A DNA stretch of 64,000 nt, from NCBI RefSeq assembly GCF_029168945.1, contig NC_083607.1:35945257-36009256 (forward strand). Reading direction: 5' to 3'. This document shows, one piece after another, positions 45,328 to 55,508 of the stretch. The number at the start of each line of letters is the position of its first letter. The first letter of the stretch is position 1. Source of the DNA: Cannabis sativa (Eukaryota > Streptophyta > Magnoliopsida > Rosales > Cannabaceae). The position numbers and the translations under genes are program-made. The notes below the pieces were generated by a model. That model was not told where the DNA came from and ran no database searches. It was given only the letters and a program-made list of their open reading frames with translations.

Positions 45328-46981
45328 CTCGTCGTAGTGGGAGGGTTTCCACAAAACCATTTCGGTATGGCTTAGATGGTGAAATCAATATGGTTATTGG
45401 TGACGGTATTGATGACGATCTATTAACCTATAAACAGGCAATGGCAAGTCCGGAACGAAAACAATGGTCAGCCGGCATGGATTCAGTAATGGATTCCATG
45501 AAAAAGAACTAAGTTTGGGAATATGTAGACGCACCCGATGAATATCGTCCAATTAGATGTAAGTGGGTCTACAAGAAGAAAAGAGGCACTGGAGGGGAAG
45601 TCAAAACTTTTAAAGCTAGACTTGTCGCCAAGGGTTATACCCAAAGAGAAGGCGTGCACTATGAGGCAACTTTTAGTCTGGTCGTCATGCTTAAATCTAT
45701 CCGAATTCTTCTCTCCATAGCAGCCTCTTTCGATTATGAAATTTGGCAAATGGATGTCAAGACAGCCTTTCTTAACGGAATTCTTGAAAAAACCATCTAT
45801 ATGGAGCAACCAGAAGGCTATGTTCTTCCAGGGCAGGAAAAGAAAGTTTGCAAACTCAATAGGTCCATTTATGGAATTAAGCAAGCTTCTCGCTCTTGGA
45901 ACAAAAGGCTTGATGAAATCATCAAGACCTACGACTTTCTTCAGAATGAAGATGAACCTTGTGTTTACCAACTCAAGGAAAATCAAGTGGTAGTCTTCCT
46001 GGTCCTTTATGTTGATAACATTTTGATCATTGGTAACAATATCAAGAAAATGATTGACATCAAGGAATGGCTTGACACTCAATTCGAAATGAAGGATTTG
46101 GGTGAAGTTGCATATGTTCTCAGTATTCAGATTATCAGAAACCGAAAGAACAGATCCCTTGCTCTCTCTCAAACAACTTACTAGATAAGGTTTTAGAGAG
46201 ATTCTCAATGACAAACACCAAAGGGGCACAAATGCCTTCTAGATTTTGTGTCCGTATATCTAAGGAACAGTGTCCTACTGATCCTTAAGAGATAGAGGAC
46301 ATGAGAAGGGTTCCTTATGCTTCAGTAGTTGGATGTCTAATGTATGTAATGTTATGCACTATACCTGACATCTGTTATGCAGTAGGAATTGTGAGCAGGT
46401 ATCAGACAAATCCAGGACAGGAACATTGAAATGCTGTTAAGCATATTCTGAAGTACTTGAAAAGTATAAGGAAATTGTGTTAGTCTACAAGGGTGGTGCT
46501 TTGAATCCCGTAGGCTATACCGATTCAGATTTTCAGGCATGTCTTGATGACAGAAAATCTACATCTGGGATGGTGTTTACTCTTGGGGGTGGAGCAGTGG
46601 TTTGGAGAAGTGCTAAACAAACTGCAATTTCAGACTCTACCATGGAGGCCGAATACATAGTTGCCGCAGAGGCTGCTAAGGAACTTGTCTGGCTTAGAAA
46701 GTTCTTCACAGGACTTGGTGTTGTTCTTGGAATGGAAAAACCACTGGTTTTACTTTGTGATAACACTGGAGCCATAGCCAACAGTAAGGAGCCTCGAAGC
46801 CACAAGAGAAGCAAACATAGAAAGGAAATATCACATCATCAGAGAATATGTGGCAAGAGGGGATGTACTGGTGGAGAAAGTGGACACTGAAGACAACCTA
46901 GCTGATCCATTCACCAAAGTTTTGGTAGGAACTGCATTTGAAAAGCACCAACTGAATTTAGGATTAATTCAAATGTACTGA
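45328..46981 (+). pseudogene. C1 reverse transcriptase and RNase H
   Basis: Resumes the C1 polyprotein at the linker PRRSGRVSTKP. A TAA at about 45509 interrupts KKN-VWEYVDAP. RT then reads through MDVKTAFLNG and GIKQASRSWN to the catalytic box, which is YVDN instead of YVDD (AAC at 46017-46019), so a catalytic Asp is gone. A one-base loss near 46183 and further lesions follow. RNase H has GYTDSDFQAC, STSGMVFTLGG, TMEAEYIVAA and CDNTGAIANS, shifts frame near 46820, and ends near 46981. Non-functional. Confidence 0.88.
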
Positions 46982-46996
46982 TTGTTTTATATTAGT

Positions 46997-47009
46997 GCAA
47001 GTGAGAGTT
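46997..47009 (+). promoter_or_regulatory. C1 polypurine tract
   Basis: GCAAGTGAGAGTT before the 3' LTR; one base less regular than in C2. Confidence 0.75.
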
Positions 47010-48859
47010 TGTTGGGCTTTGTGCCCTAAATAAACTCTATTTCAATGTAATCTTTATCATTCAATTATCAATAAAGAGACAGAAGTATTTTTATCACTTA
47101 TTTAGTGTGTCATTTGGTTCATGTTATCATTTATATGTTTATTTGAATTATAAATTCATTAAAATCCTTATCACATTGATATTCTTGTTTATTATGTCGT
47201 CAGCACAGTAGAAAGTAATCAAGATTATGTGATTAAATGTATTCCTAGATTTATCAGTACACAGGGTTTAACTGATATGATAATCTACAACATAGTTTAC
47301 TTGCACCTTGGATAAGTGCTATGTCCTTTCCAGGGCATTGGTTAAAGTAAAGCTTGGGTTGGATGCATGGAGTATGCATTGGAAGGGACCGATATTGAAC
47401 TTGGATTAGATATGATAAATTTACCATACTATCAATTTAATTCAATATCACCTAGTTGATCCTAGATCAAATGATCTTAATCTTGACATGGTTAGGTTCG
47501 ATCTTAAGAGTGTTATTCATGTTCTTTGATTTGTTAGTACTTTTTGGTCAGGGTATTACAATTGAGTGAGAACACTAATCATAGATATGGAATCTATAGC
47601 TTCTATCTGGACATAGAAGTGAAATGATGATTTCCTTAGAGCTTGGCTAAATAGAGATAAATGGTTGAGTACTCATTTCAGTGATTCTGTTAGTTCATTG
47701 AAATATCATTTATAGGTGGCTAAGTGTTTTAAGGATAAAATACATTGAAGGGTGTAACGGTAAATTAATCCCTATGCAATGTAAATCATCTGTAGAGGAT
47801 CATTGATTATTGGGATTATAACAATGGATAGTTAATAGCGTATCTATATTGTGGAACATATAGAGCGTTCTATATAACTGAGAGTGCAATTCCAAGTTCT
47901 ATGGTGGATGCAATGAGGAATTAATAAGTTAGGGGATTTACTTGGTAAATTCTATATCTGCTTATTGGAAGCTCGGATATATAGGCCCATGGTCGCCATA
48001 CTTGTTGAGACAATACTGCTTGTAAGACTCAGTTAATTGATTTTAATTAATCAACTATAATTCTAAAATTAGACTATGTCTAGTTTATGAATTTTCACTA
48101 AGCTAGGGCTTAATTGTGAAAAAAAGAGATTCTAGGGTTTATTTGTTAATTAAGAGACCTTATTAAGTCTAATTAATAAATATATTAAATGGAAATTTTA
48201 TTTAAATAATTAATTGTACTTATTAAATAATTAGATTTTGCATTTAAGTGGTTAAATTGAAAAAATGACATTTTTGAAAAAATAAGATGAATAATTGGAA
48301 AAATGGCAAAATTGCAAAGTGGGGCCCAATATCCATGGCCGACCACTTAATGAGCAATTTACCATTTAATTTTTTCATTATTTTAATGCCAAATAAATCT
48401 AACCTAACCCTAGGTGGTTTCCTATAAATATGTAGTAATGGCCTCAGAGGAAAAGATGATGCAAACACTTTCCTTCAGTCAAATTTGAGCCACCTTCACT
48501 ATACCTATTTTCGAAACCCTCTCTCTCTCTCTCTCTTTATCTCTTCAAAACCGAACCCTAGAGTGATTAGAGTAAGTGCCCACACACATCAAGTGGTACT
48601 CAATCATAGTGTGTAAGGCTGTGAAGAATCCAAATTCAAGAGAAGGAGAATGGGGCTTAGATCTTGGTGATACTTTGCTACAGAAAGGATACAAGGGTTA
48701 GAGATCTGAGCGGAAGGAGCCATTTAATTCTGCTGCAACCACTGTAAGGTTTCTCATACCTTTTATGTGTTTATTTCATATCGTTTTAGAAGTTCATGTT
48801 TAGGATGTTAAAAACATACTTGTTAGTAAATCTATATCCTGGTAAAATATATTCCAACA
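47010..48859 (+). repeat. C1 3' LTR
   Basis: 1850 bp, full length. TATAAATA at 48423-48430 and a CT run of only 9 units at 48519-48536. Ends ATTCCAACA followed by the AGATG duplication. Confidence 0.95.
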
Positions 48860-49520
48860 AGATGTACAACTAGATTTTGCATTTACAAATATTTATCTAT
48901 CGAGATTTAACACTATTATGTTTGTCTAATGGATGACAATCCTTTAGAATTTGTCCCATTAAAACAACAAATTAAGTTAGATCAACAATAAAGACTCGAA
49001 ATTCGTACTACAATAATTAATAAAAGAAAAAAATATAATTCAATATAAATTTATACACAATTCAGAAACTATCATATATTTAGCACGTAAGAAAGACATG
49101 TGAAAATACAAAACAAACACATCTTAAATAATTTCTAAGGTTTCCAACAAACTGATACAATGTCCCGTTTAGGCGCGAGTTAAAGATATCATTCATTGAA
49201 TAGAGTAGTCAGCTCATCTAAAATGGATACCATTCTAGCAACCTTTTATTTGATCAAGATGAGAATCCATCATTGTCCTATTTAGGCGAGAGTCAAGGCC
49301 ATTCTATCTTATGAGCTTCCACTATTGTTTGATACTTTGTAAGCCCTACTCTTAGCAGTCACTATTGAGGTGATCGTTACTAAGAATAAAAGACTTACAA
49401 TAGTACTTATCGTTTGAGATTCTACGGCGTTAAATTCCTAATGAATGAACATCTATTAGGGACGAATCTCACTAAAATAAGAACTATGTAGAATCAACAA
49501 TGGAGATTGAATATCCTTAT
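48860..49520 (-). mobile_element. C0: leader fragment between C1 and R2
   Basis: Matches the C3 leader around 27046-27690 on the minus strand, including GCGCGAGTTA (49173) and GCGAGAGTCA (49286) at the 112/113-nt spacing and AACAATGGAGATTGAATATCC just before R2. First five bases are the C1 duplication, last five the R2 duplication (CTTAT). No gene. Confidence 0.8.
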
Positions 49521-50302
49521 TGTTGACCGAGGTTTTCGGCAACTATTAAAATATAATTATAATAAGGAGCTGTAAGAAAGTGAGATGAAGACTTTTTACG
49601 TGGTTGGGGCGTTAATGAGCCTTAGTCCACGAGCCACTGCTATTAATGGATGTATTTAATACAGATTCTACACTTGAGAGAATGTTTTTCTCTTAAATAC
49701 AGAGAATGTTCTTGGTGAGTTTTTTTTTCTTCTTGCTCTTTTGCAACCAAGATTCTCCGACCCCATTAAATGAGCTTTGAGGGGGTATTTATAGTGTTTT
49801 GGTGGGGTAATCCCTAGAATTGTTCTTACACATGTGTCTATAAGTATCCATAAAGTTGGGCATTTCCGATGAATATACCATGGGTGATGCATGGTCAAAT
49901 CCCTAGGTGCTGTAGGCTTTTTATGGAGAATGTCCTTTTTGTCTTGTGATTGACGTGACTCTTCGCAGAGTAGCCGTCGCTAGACTTAAATGATCATTAC
50001 TGTAGCGCTGCTGTTCGGGGGTTGTGCCGTCAGACTTTATTGCGTGTTACAGTCCCAACACGCTTCCTCCCATGCAGCATTAAATGCGACTTGATTTCTC
50101 GGGAGAGACCTGACACATCCCGGAGAGCCTTCATGCTATACTAGCTTCCTGGAGTACCTTGCACTCCGGGTGTCTCCTCCGGGACCCATGCTAATAGCGC
50201 TTCCTAGTGGCATAAAAAGACTTAGCAAATCTTTCCAAGTTATCTGATCCACGTGTCCCTTCTCGACTGGTCCACGTATTTTGGGCGAATTCTGGAGCAA
50301 CA
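49521..50302 (-). repeat. R2 3' LTR
   Basis: Plus strand begins TGTTGACCGAGGTTTTCGGC and ends CTGGAGCAACA. Reversed TATA box 49786-49793. Confidence 0.97.
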
Positions 50303-50320
50303 TTTACCCCCCAAGCCTTG
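50303..50320 (-). promoter_or_regulatory. R2 polypurine tract
   Basis: Minus strand CAAGGCTTGGGGGGTAAA abutting the 3' LTR. Confidence 0.85.
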
Positions 50321-50734
50321 TTTACTTAGTAAAAATAAACCAAGGCTTGTTCAAGTGTCTCCGGTTGACCCCTCGTTTCCCTAGCTCGAGCCTCGAGCGC
50401 GTGGGGGCAAATTAAATGATGTCATTTAATGCAGCGATTTGCTTTTTGCAGGAATGTTTCCAGCCGCCTCCTCGGTCTTCTGATACGACTTGGGGGCGCG
50501 TGGAGGTGTGTCTGATAAGGGCATTAAATGCAGCGATTCACTTTTGCAGAGGTCGATTCATTTCACGCCCCATGATTGATGCGGCGCATTGATGGTGTCA
50601 GACGGATACTCAAACGTTTCCACCGCCTTAATGGTAGATTGATCTGGTCCGTTGATCTTTGGGAATTCGAATCGTGCGTTTCCCCCACCGTGCGATTGGT
50701 AGGTGAAGACGCCTGTTCCTCATGCACTTTTGCC
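50321..50734 (+). promoter_or_regulatory. Upstream region of R2 antisense gene with 99-bp repeat
   Basis: Two units with the core AATGCAGCGATT start at 50431 and 50530 (GCAGCGATT), 99 bp apart, as in R1. Each is followed by CTTTTTGCAG or CTTTTGCAGAGG. Position directly upstream of a TATA box suggests enhancer-type elements; this is inference. Confidence 0.6.
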
Positions 50735-50741
50735 TATAAAA
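50735..50741 (+). promoter_or_regulatory. TATA box of R2 antisense gene
   Basis: TATAAAA in TGCCTATAAAAGCCACC, expected start near 50765. The downstream CCTTCATTTCGG and AATTTCCTAGAGAGAAAA are shared with R1, where the LTR-proximal sequence otherwise differs. Confidence 0.7.
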
Positions 50742-50939
50742 GCCACCACCTTTCCTTCATTTCGGTTACTTTCCATTCCTTGCCATTTCTGCTCGAATTT
50801 CCTAGAGAGAAAATTTCTCGAAGTAGCACGAACTATCTTGATACTCAGACACTTCATTCAATTTTCCAGTGTTTGATTTTGCCAGTGCTTCTTAACTCTC
50901 ACTCAACCACCTTCAGTACCTCCAGTTCAACGATCGACT

Positions 50940-51387
50940 GTAAGTTTCTTGCATCCTTATATAATAACATGCTTATATTTACTGCATTCGTTTTCTGGGT
51001 TCGCACTTAGAGGCTTCTGGGTGTGTGAGTGTTTAAGTTATTCGAGTTCTGTTTTATGTTTACTGCATTAGTTGTAGAATCGCCATTTATCATGCCCCTG
51101 CTGTAGTTATACAGTTCTGTTTGGAGAGGGCCATGTGTTCTTCGTTTCGCAGTCGCTTAGGGCATAGAACGGCTTTTCTTTTTTTTTTCTTTTTGCGAAA
51201 CCACTTTCTGCGATTTCATTGCACCCGACACTTGTTGAGGGATTCTCTCCAGAGTTTCCCAGGTGACACGTGTCCGGAGGGGGCCTCTTTCCAGCGGTTA
51301 GGGGACCCCCACTCCCTTTTTCTTGATTTAGGGTTTGGTATGGGACCTAACTGCTAGGTTTTTCTTTTTCCCTTTTGTTTTTCTCAG
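50940..51387 (+). other. Leader intron of R2 antisense gene (predicted)
   Basis: Donor GTAAGTTTC (50940) and acceptor TTTTTCTCAG (ends 51387), 448 nt, T-rich, eight bases before the ATG. Conserved in place in R1 (459 nt). Splicing not observed, only predicted from consensus and conservation. Confidence 0.6.
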
Positions 51388-51395
51388 AACATAAA

Positions 51396-54300
51396 ATGTC
51401 TGCTTCTGGCTCGAAATCTTCGAAGAAGAAAGGGAAAAGTACGGCCACGCTGGGGGAGGTTTCTCTGGGACCCGTTGCCCAGGAGGGGTACAAGTCCCGT
51501 GCTACTGGTTGGGAAGCGGCTGAGCTTCGATCGACCCTGACTTGTCCTCACCAGCTGGAGAACATTATTAATGTGGCTGGGATCAAACCCTCCACCTCGG
51601 GGACCTTCCACCGGCCTCCTCGTGACTCGGAGACGCCTAACCACAACTATGAGGGCTTCGGGGCTTGGAGTCAGACCCATTTGATGGCCGGTGCCATGCT
51701 CCCGCTCCAAGATTACTTTGTGAATTTTCTTGTATTTGTCGGCCTTGCGCCATACCAACTTATTCCTCAAGCTTACCGCCTGCTCTCAGGCTTATTCATT
51801 TTTTACACCGCCCGTGGCTGGGGGTCTCCCAGCCCGGCGGAAATTTTATATTTTTATGAACTTGTATCCGTCCCCAAGAAAGGGGACAAACTTAAGGATG
51901 GTTTTTATGGGTTCCGGATCCACCCTGCTAATGAGGGGGTGGTTCCATATAATAGGCAGACTCATGTTAAGGAGTACCGCCACCGCTTTTTCTTCTCGTC
52001 CGGGTTCAGGGCCGTGGACCACCCGGAGCTTCTCACGGAGTGGGTGCGGATCCCACCTTACCAGCGGACCCTTCCCACTCAGGCTTTCCTTCGAAGGGCC
52101 CAAGCCTTCGCCTCCTACGACCATGCCGATCTTGATGTCGGGGGCCTAGTCACCACGGAGAATTGTAGGAAGGCCAAACTTATCCTCTCTCATCAATCCG
52201 TGGATGACTCCAACCTCTCACGGGTCATCTGCCCCAATGTGAGGGCACCGGTTGCGGAGAAGGCCTTCCGGGATGAGCTCATTGCTACGGCAGAGAAGAA
52301 GTACCAAGATTATCTCTACCGGAAGGCCCAGGAGAAGGCGTACTCTAAGGCCCGTGGCGCCTGCAGGAGAGGGCTTCGCGTGGGGAGTCCGGTGGTGCGA
52401 AGGAGCCAAGCCATTGGCGGGAAGTCCGAGGCTAAATTTTTTGACAAGATACTTCAAGAAGAGATTGGGGGTCCTTCCGCCGGGAGGCCCCTTCGTCTTG
52501 AAGGTTCTTCTGAGAATCAGACTTCCCGGCCTCAGCCTTCAGCCCCCGAACCAAACTCGGGTGCTCCCGGTGCTAGCACTTCCGGTGCCGGTGGTAAGTC
52601 TCCCTTGATAATTCGCTATGTTCCTTCCGTTGATGAATATACCAGTCATAGGCCCATAGGGTTCTACGAGCGTCTCCGTAGGTTTAAGATGCCGTCGACC
52701 CGGTGGGGGGATCATTTGAAGGAATTTTATTTTACGAACTTAGGAGATTACCTAGGTCGGTCCCGGATGGGCTCCGGCCCTCCGGAACCTATTCCCTTAG
52801 GTCCATCGGCTTACATAGCGTCCAGCTGGTTTCGGCCCTCGGACAGTTATCTTGGAGATGATGCTGCCAGCATTAAAGTTCGGGACTTTGCTAGGGCCGA
52901 ATTAGGAAGTTCGGGTAGGAGTAGCTTATTTGCTGCATCTTTTATAAGTGGTTCCTCACGAACTTCTAACACTTGCTTATCTTTTTTTGGAACAGGTACC
53001 TCCATGGATGCCATCCTGGAACAGCTTGCCGGGGTTCATACTCCCGTGGCTCCTCCGGCTTTCACCCCTCTCCCCCGGCTCCTTCCTTGAAGGTTCCTTC
53101 CGGCGCTCCCCCCGAAACCATTGACTTAGTGGATGACGAGGAGGTGCTTCCGGGAGAAGGCCAAGGGAAAGGGTGGGACTTCTCGGAGGAAGCCGTTGAG
53201 GGTACTGGAGAGCCTCAAGCCCCTCCAGTGGTAGCAGAGGAGGACGAGGAGGAGCCTGAAGTGGCTCTGATTCGCAAGCGTAAGGGCAAGATGATTGCCC
53301 GGGACGAGCCGAAGAGGCCTCGGAGGGCCGACACTCCTGCTCATGGCCTAGACGGCGGGGTTTCCCCGATGGAGGAAAATCCTGCTCCTCCCCACATTGA
53401 TCTTACCCCGATTCCGGGGGATGAGGTGAGGCAGGAGCTTCGCATAGCCAAACACAACTATGCTATGGACGAGTACTCCCGGGGGTATGCCGAAGTGGAG
53501 GCCCTTAGGAGGATTCTGCGAGCGGAGGTTGAGGCGAGCATCAACCACCCGGACTACCACGATCCGTGGAACCTCAATCTGGACCCCTTAACGGACTGGT
53601 TCCGTCCCCTCCTAGGGCCTACCTTGGCTCCCTTTGCCGCGGAGATGACCGGTGAGTTCCCTTCTCAGCTTACACATTGTGCGCCCAAGCGGTTTGCCAC
53701 TTGTGCTTCCCTGAACTCCATCTTCCAGGTCCAGGACCTCAGCCATTCTCTCACAGTGGTAAGTACTTTGCAATTTTTTGCGTTTCCTTTTTGTTGTTTG
53801 TATTTTGTTTTCTTCCTTTGAGAAATTTTTCCTTATACTTCGTTATGGTTCAGCTTGCTGCTGAGGCTGGCCGCCTCTCCAGGAACATCATAAACCATGG
53901 CTTCGCTCTGTCCGACTTTGGGGACATGAACGACGTCAGGAAGGTCCTCCAGGACCTCACAGCGGAGAGGCAGATCTACCAGGAGGCTGCCGAGCGCCAC
54001 GAGGCAGCGGCCAAGGCCAAGGAAGAGGAGGCCAAACGGAGGGAGGCTCAGGCGGAGGCCATGATCCGGGATGAGGCCCAGCGGAGAGACAGGATGGAGG
54101 CCCACCATCAGGAGGAACTAAGGGCTCAAACCGAGGCTGTCGAGAAGGCCAGGCGAGATCTCTGGGAGGCCAGGGAGGCTTTGGATGAAATGGCCGCCAA
54201 GGTGAGGTCTCTAGAGGAGACTCATCAGTCGGATATCGAATCCAAGGCCGCTCTAGCTGCGGAGTTGAAGGAGCTTAGGGATTACAAAGATCAGTCTACC

Positions 54301-54528
54301 AGGAAGGCCAAGAGGGCCGAGCTCCTTTCTCCTGTTTCCTGCGCCCGGTGCCCGAAGCGCTTTGATGATGGTGTCTACATGGCTTGGGCCACCAATGATC
54401 AGAGTATCAAGCTGACTTTTTATCCCAAACCCGAGGAAATGATTGCCAGATTTCGGGAAAAGAAGAAGAAGCTTGATGCTGCGCTTGAGGCACGGATTGG
54501 ACCTCGTCTTCCTCCGCGGGCTGACTGA
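51396..54528 (+). CDS. R2 antisense gene: PF04195-type (putative gypsy-type transposon) protein with coiled coil, one frameshift
   Basis: Transcribed against gag-pol. Start ATG 51396 (MSASGSKSSKKK). Predicted exons 51396-52914, 52996-53758 and 53854-54528; introns are GTAGGAGTAG...GGAACAG (81 nt, frame-neutral) and GTAAGTACTT...GGTTCAG (95 nt). A single missing base near 53060-53075, in a C-rich run, breaks exon 2; without it the protein would be about 985 residues. Residues about 100-200 carry a domain I recognise as PF04195-like (FVNFLVFVGLAPYQLIPQAY, YRLLSGLFIFY). A Pro/Ser linker with acidic stretch (EEDEEEPE) precedes a basic patch RKRKGKMIARDEPKRPRR, a likely nuclear signal. The last 225 residues are a long coiled coil (AKAKEEEAKRREAQAEA). 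Antisense ORFs of this kind are known in Tat-lineage elements (Retand, Grande); biochemical role unknown. Confidence 0.78.
52915..52995 (+). other. Predicted intron 2 of R2 antisense gene
   Basis: GTAGGAGTAG donor, pyrimidine-rich CTTATCTTTTTTTGGAACAG acceptor. 81 nt is a multiple of three with no stop, so retention would add 27 residues. Confidence 0.5.
53759..53853 (+). other. Predicted intron 3 of R2 antisense gene
   Basis: Consensus donor GTAAGT at phase 0, T-rich interior, acceptor TTATGGTTCAG. Contains in-frame stops, and removing it joins SLTV to LAAEAGRLSR in frame, which supports a real intron. Confidence 0.75.
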
Positions 54529-55049
54529 GCTGCCGTATTATTGACCCAGATTCTACCCGTTCTTCTTATAACTCTTTTTTTTTTGTTTGTACATATTTGC
54601 TGCTGCCTTAAAACAATTTACATATAGGCGGCAGCTTTTATTTGAAGGGGAGACAATTATATCTTAAGGCCTGTCCCCGGGCCATTTACATGTATATGAC
54701 CTACCCTTCGGGCTAGGATATTTTTTTTTTCTTATATATATGCGATCTTTATTTGTCACACTTAGATATTTTAACCTGTCATTTGGCTCAGGGTTTTTAT
54801 ACTTATGCTTTTTATTTTTGCGCATATTTTTTGACCTGCCCTTTGGGTCAGGATATTTTACTTAGATTGACCTGCCCTTTGGGTCAGGATATTTTACTTA
54901 GTTTGTTTTTGTTTGTCCGTGCGGTATAGCCTAGTACCCCCCTGAGTGGCATAGAAACTTTGTTTTTAAGGCACTCAGTTTTATTTAATATAGAGGAGGC
55001 ATACATTTGGACGGTACAAACCCTTTGAACAAAATCTAAGTTTAATTCG
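54529..55049. other. R2 spacer between convergent antisense gene and pol
   Basis: 521 bp, no ORF. Holds a degenerate array of GACCTGCCCTTTGGGTCAGG-like units (54669-54903). Both genes end toward this spacer, so it should hold both 3' ends. T-rich tracts at 54577-54586 and 54721-54731 are visible; no single poly(A) signal stands out. Confidence 0.6.
54669..54903. repeat. Imperfect hairpin repeat array in R2 spacer
   Basis: Two nearly identical 36-bp units start at 54831 and 54867; degenerate copies lie near 54669, 54697 and 54772. Each core, CCTGCCCTTTGGGTCAGG, is self-complementary around TTT. Confidence 0.75.
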
Positions 55050-55508
55050 CTACTGGTAATATTTTCTGAGGTGATCGGCATTCCAGGCTCTTGGGACAGT
55101 AGTTCCGTCCATTCTTTTCAGTTTGTAAGTGCCAGAACCGATTTCGTCCTCGATTTCATATGGTCCTTCCCAATTTGGTCCAAGTACCCCCACTCCGGGT
55201 TCTTGGGTGGCTGGGAAAACCCTTCTTAGGACCATATCCCCAATAGCGAATTTTCTATTTTTAACCTTGGAGTTAAAATACTTGGTCACCTTCTTGTGAT
55301 AAGCAGCCATCCGTATTTGGGACTCATCCCGGAGTTCTTCGACTTGATCCAGAGCCTCTTGGAGCAGGGCCTGATTGGTGGCCGGATCATAAGTCGTCCT
55401 CCTGTGGGATGGGAATAATGTTTCCACCGGGACCATTGCTTCACAACCGTACGCCATTGAGAACGGCGAGTGACCGGTTGTGGTTACGGGGGTCGTCCGT
55501 AGGCCCAC
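55050..55508 (-). pseudogene. R2 integrase C-terminal region, out of frame with pol
   Basis: 152 codons: RTTPVTTTGHSPFSMAYG, ETLFPSHRRTTYD, GDMVLRRVFPATQEPG, WEGPYEIEDEI, ending NADHLRKYYQ and a stop. This is the integrase C-terminal domain and the end of pol. It is separated from the main pol frame by a missing C near 55498 (R1 has CTACCGG where R2 has CTACGG) plus an upstream frame change shared with R1. Confidence 0.85.

Noticed and set aside
51384..53560. Minus-strand ORFs opposite the R2 antisense gene
   Set aside because: The plus strand has a promoter, introns and a recognised domain; the minus ORFs are shadows.
51396..54528. Antisense gene as a captured ordinary host gene
   Set aside because: It occupies the same place in the diverged element R1, and PF04195-like proteins are associated with gypsy elements, so it belongs to the element. 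Ancient capture cannot be excluded.
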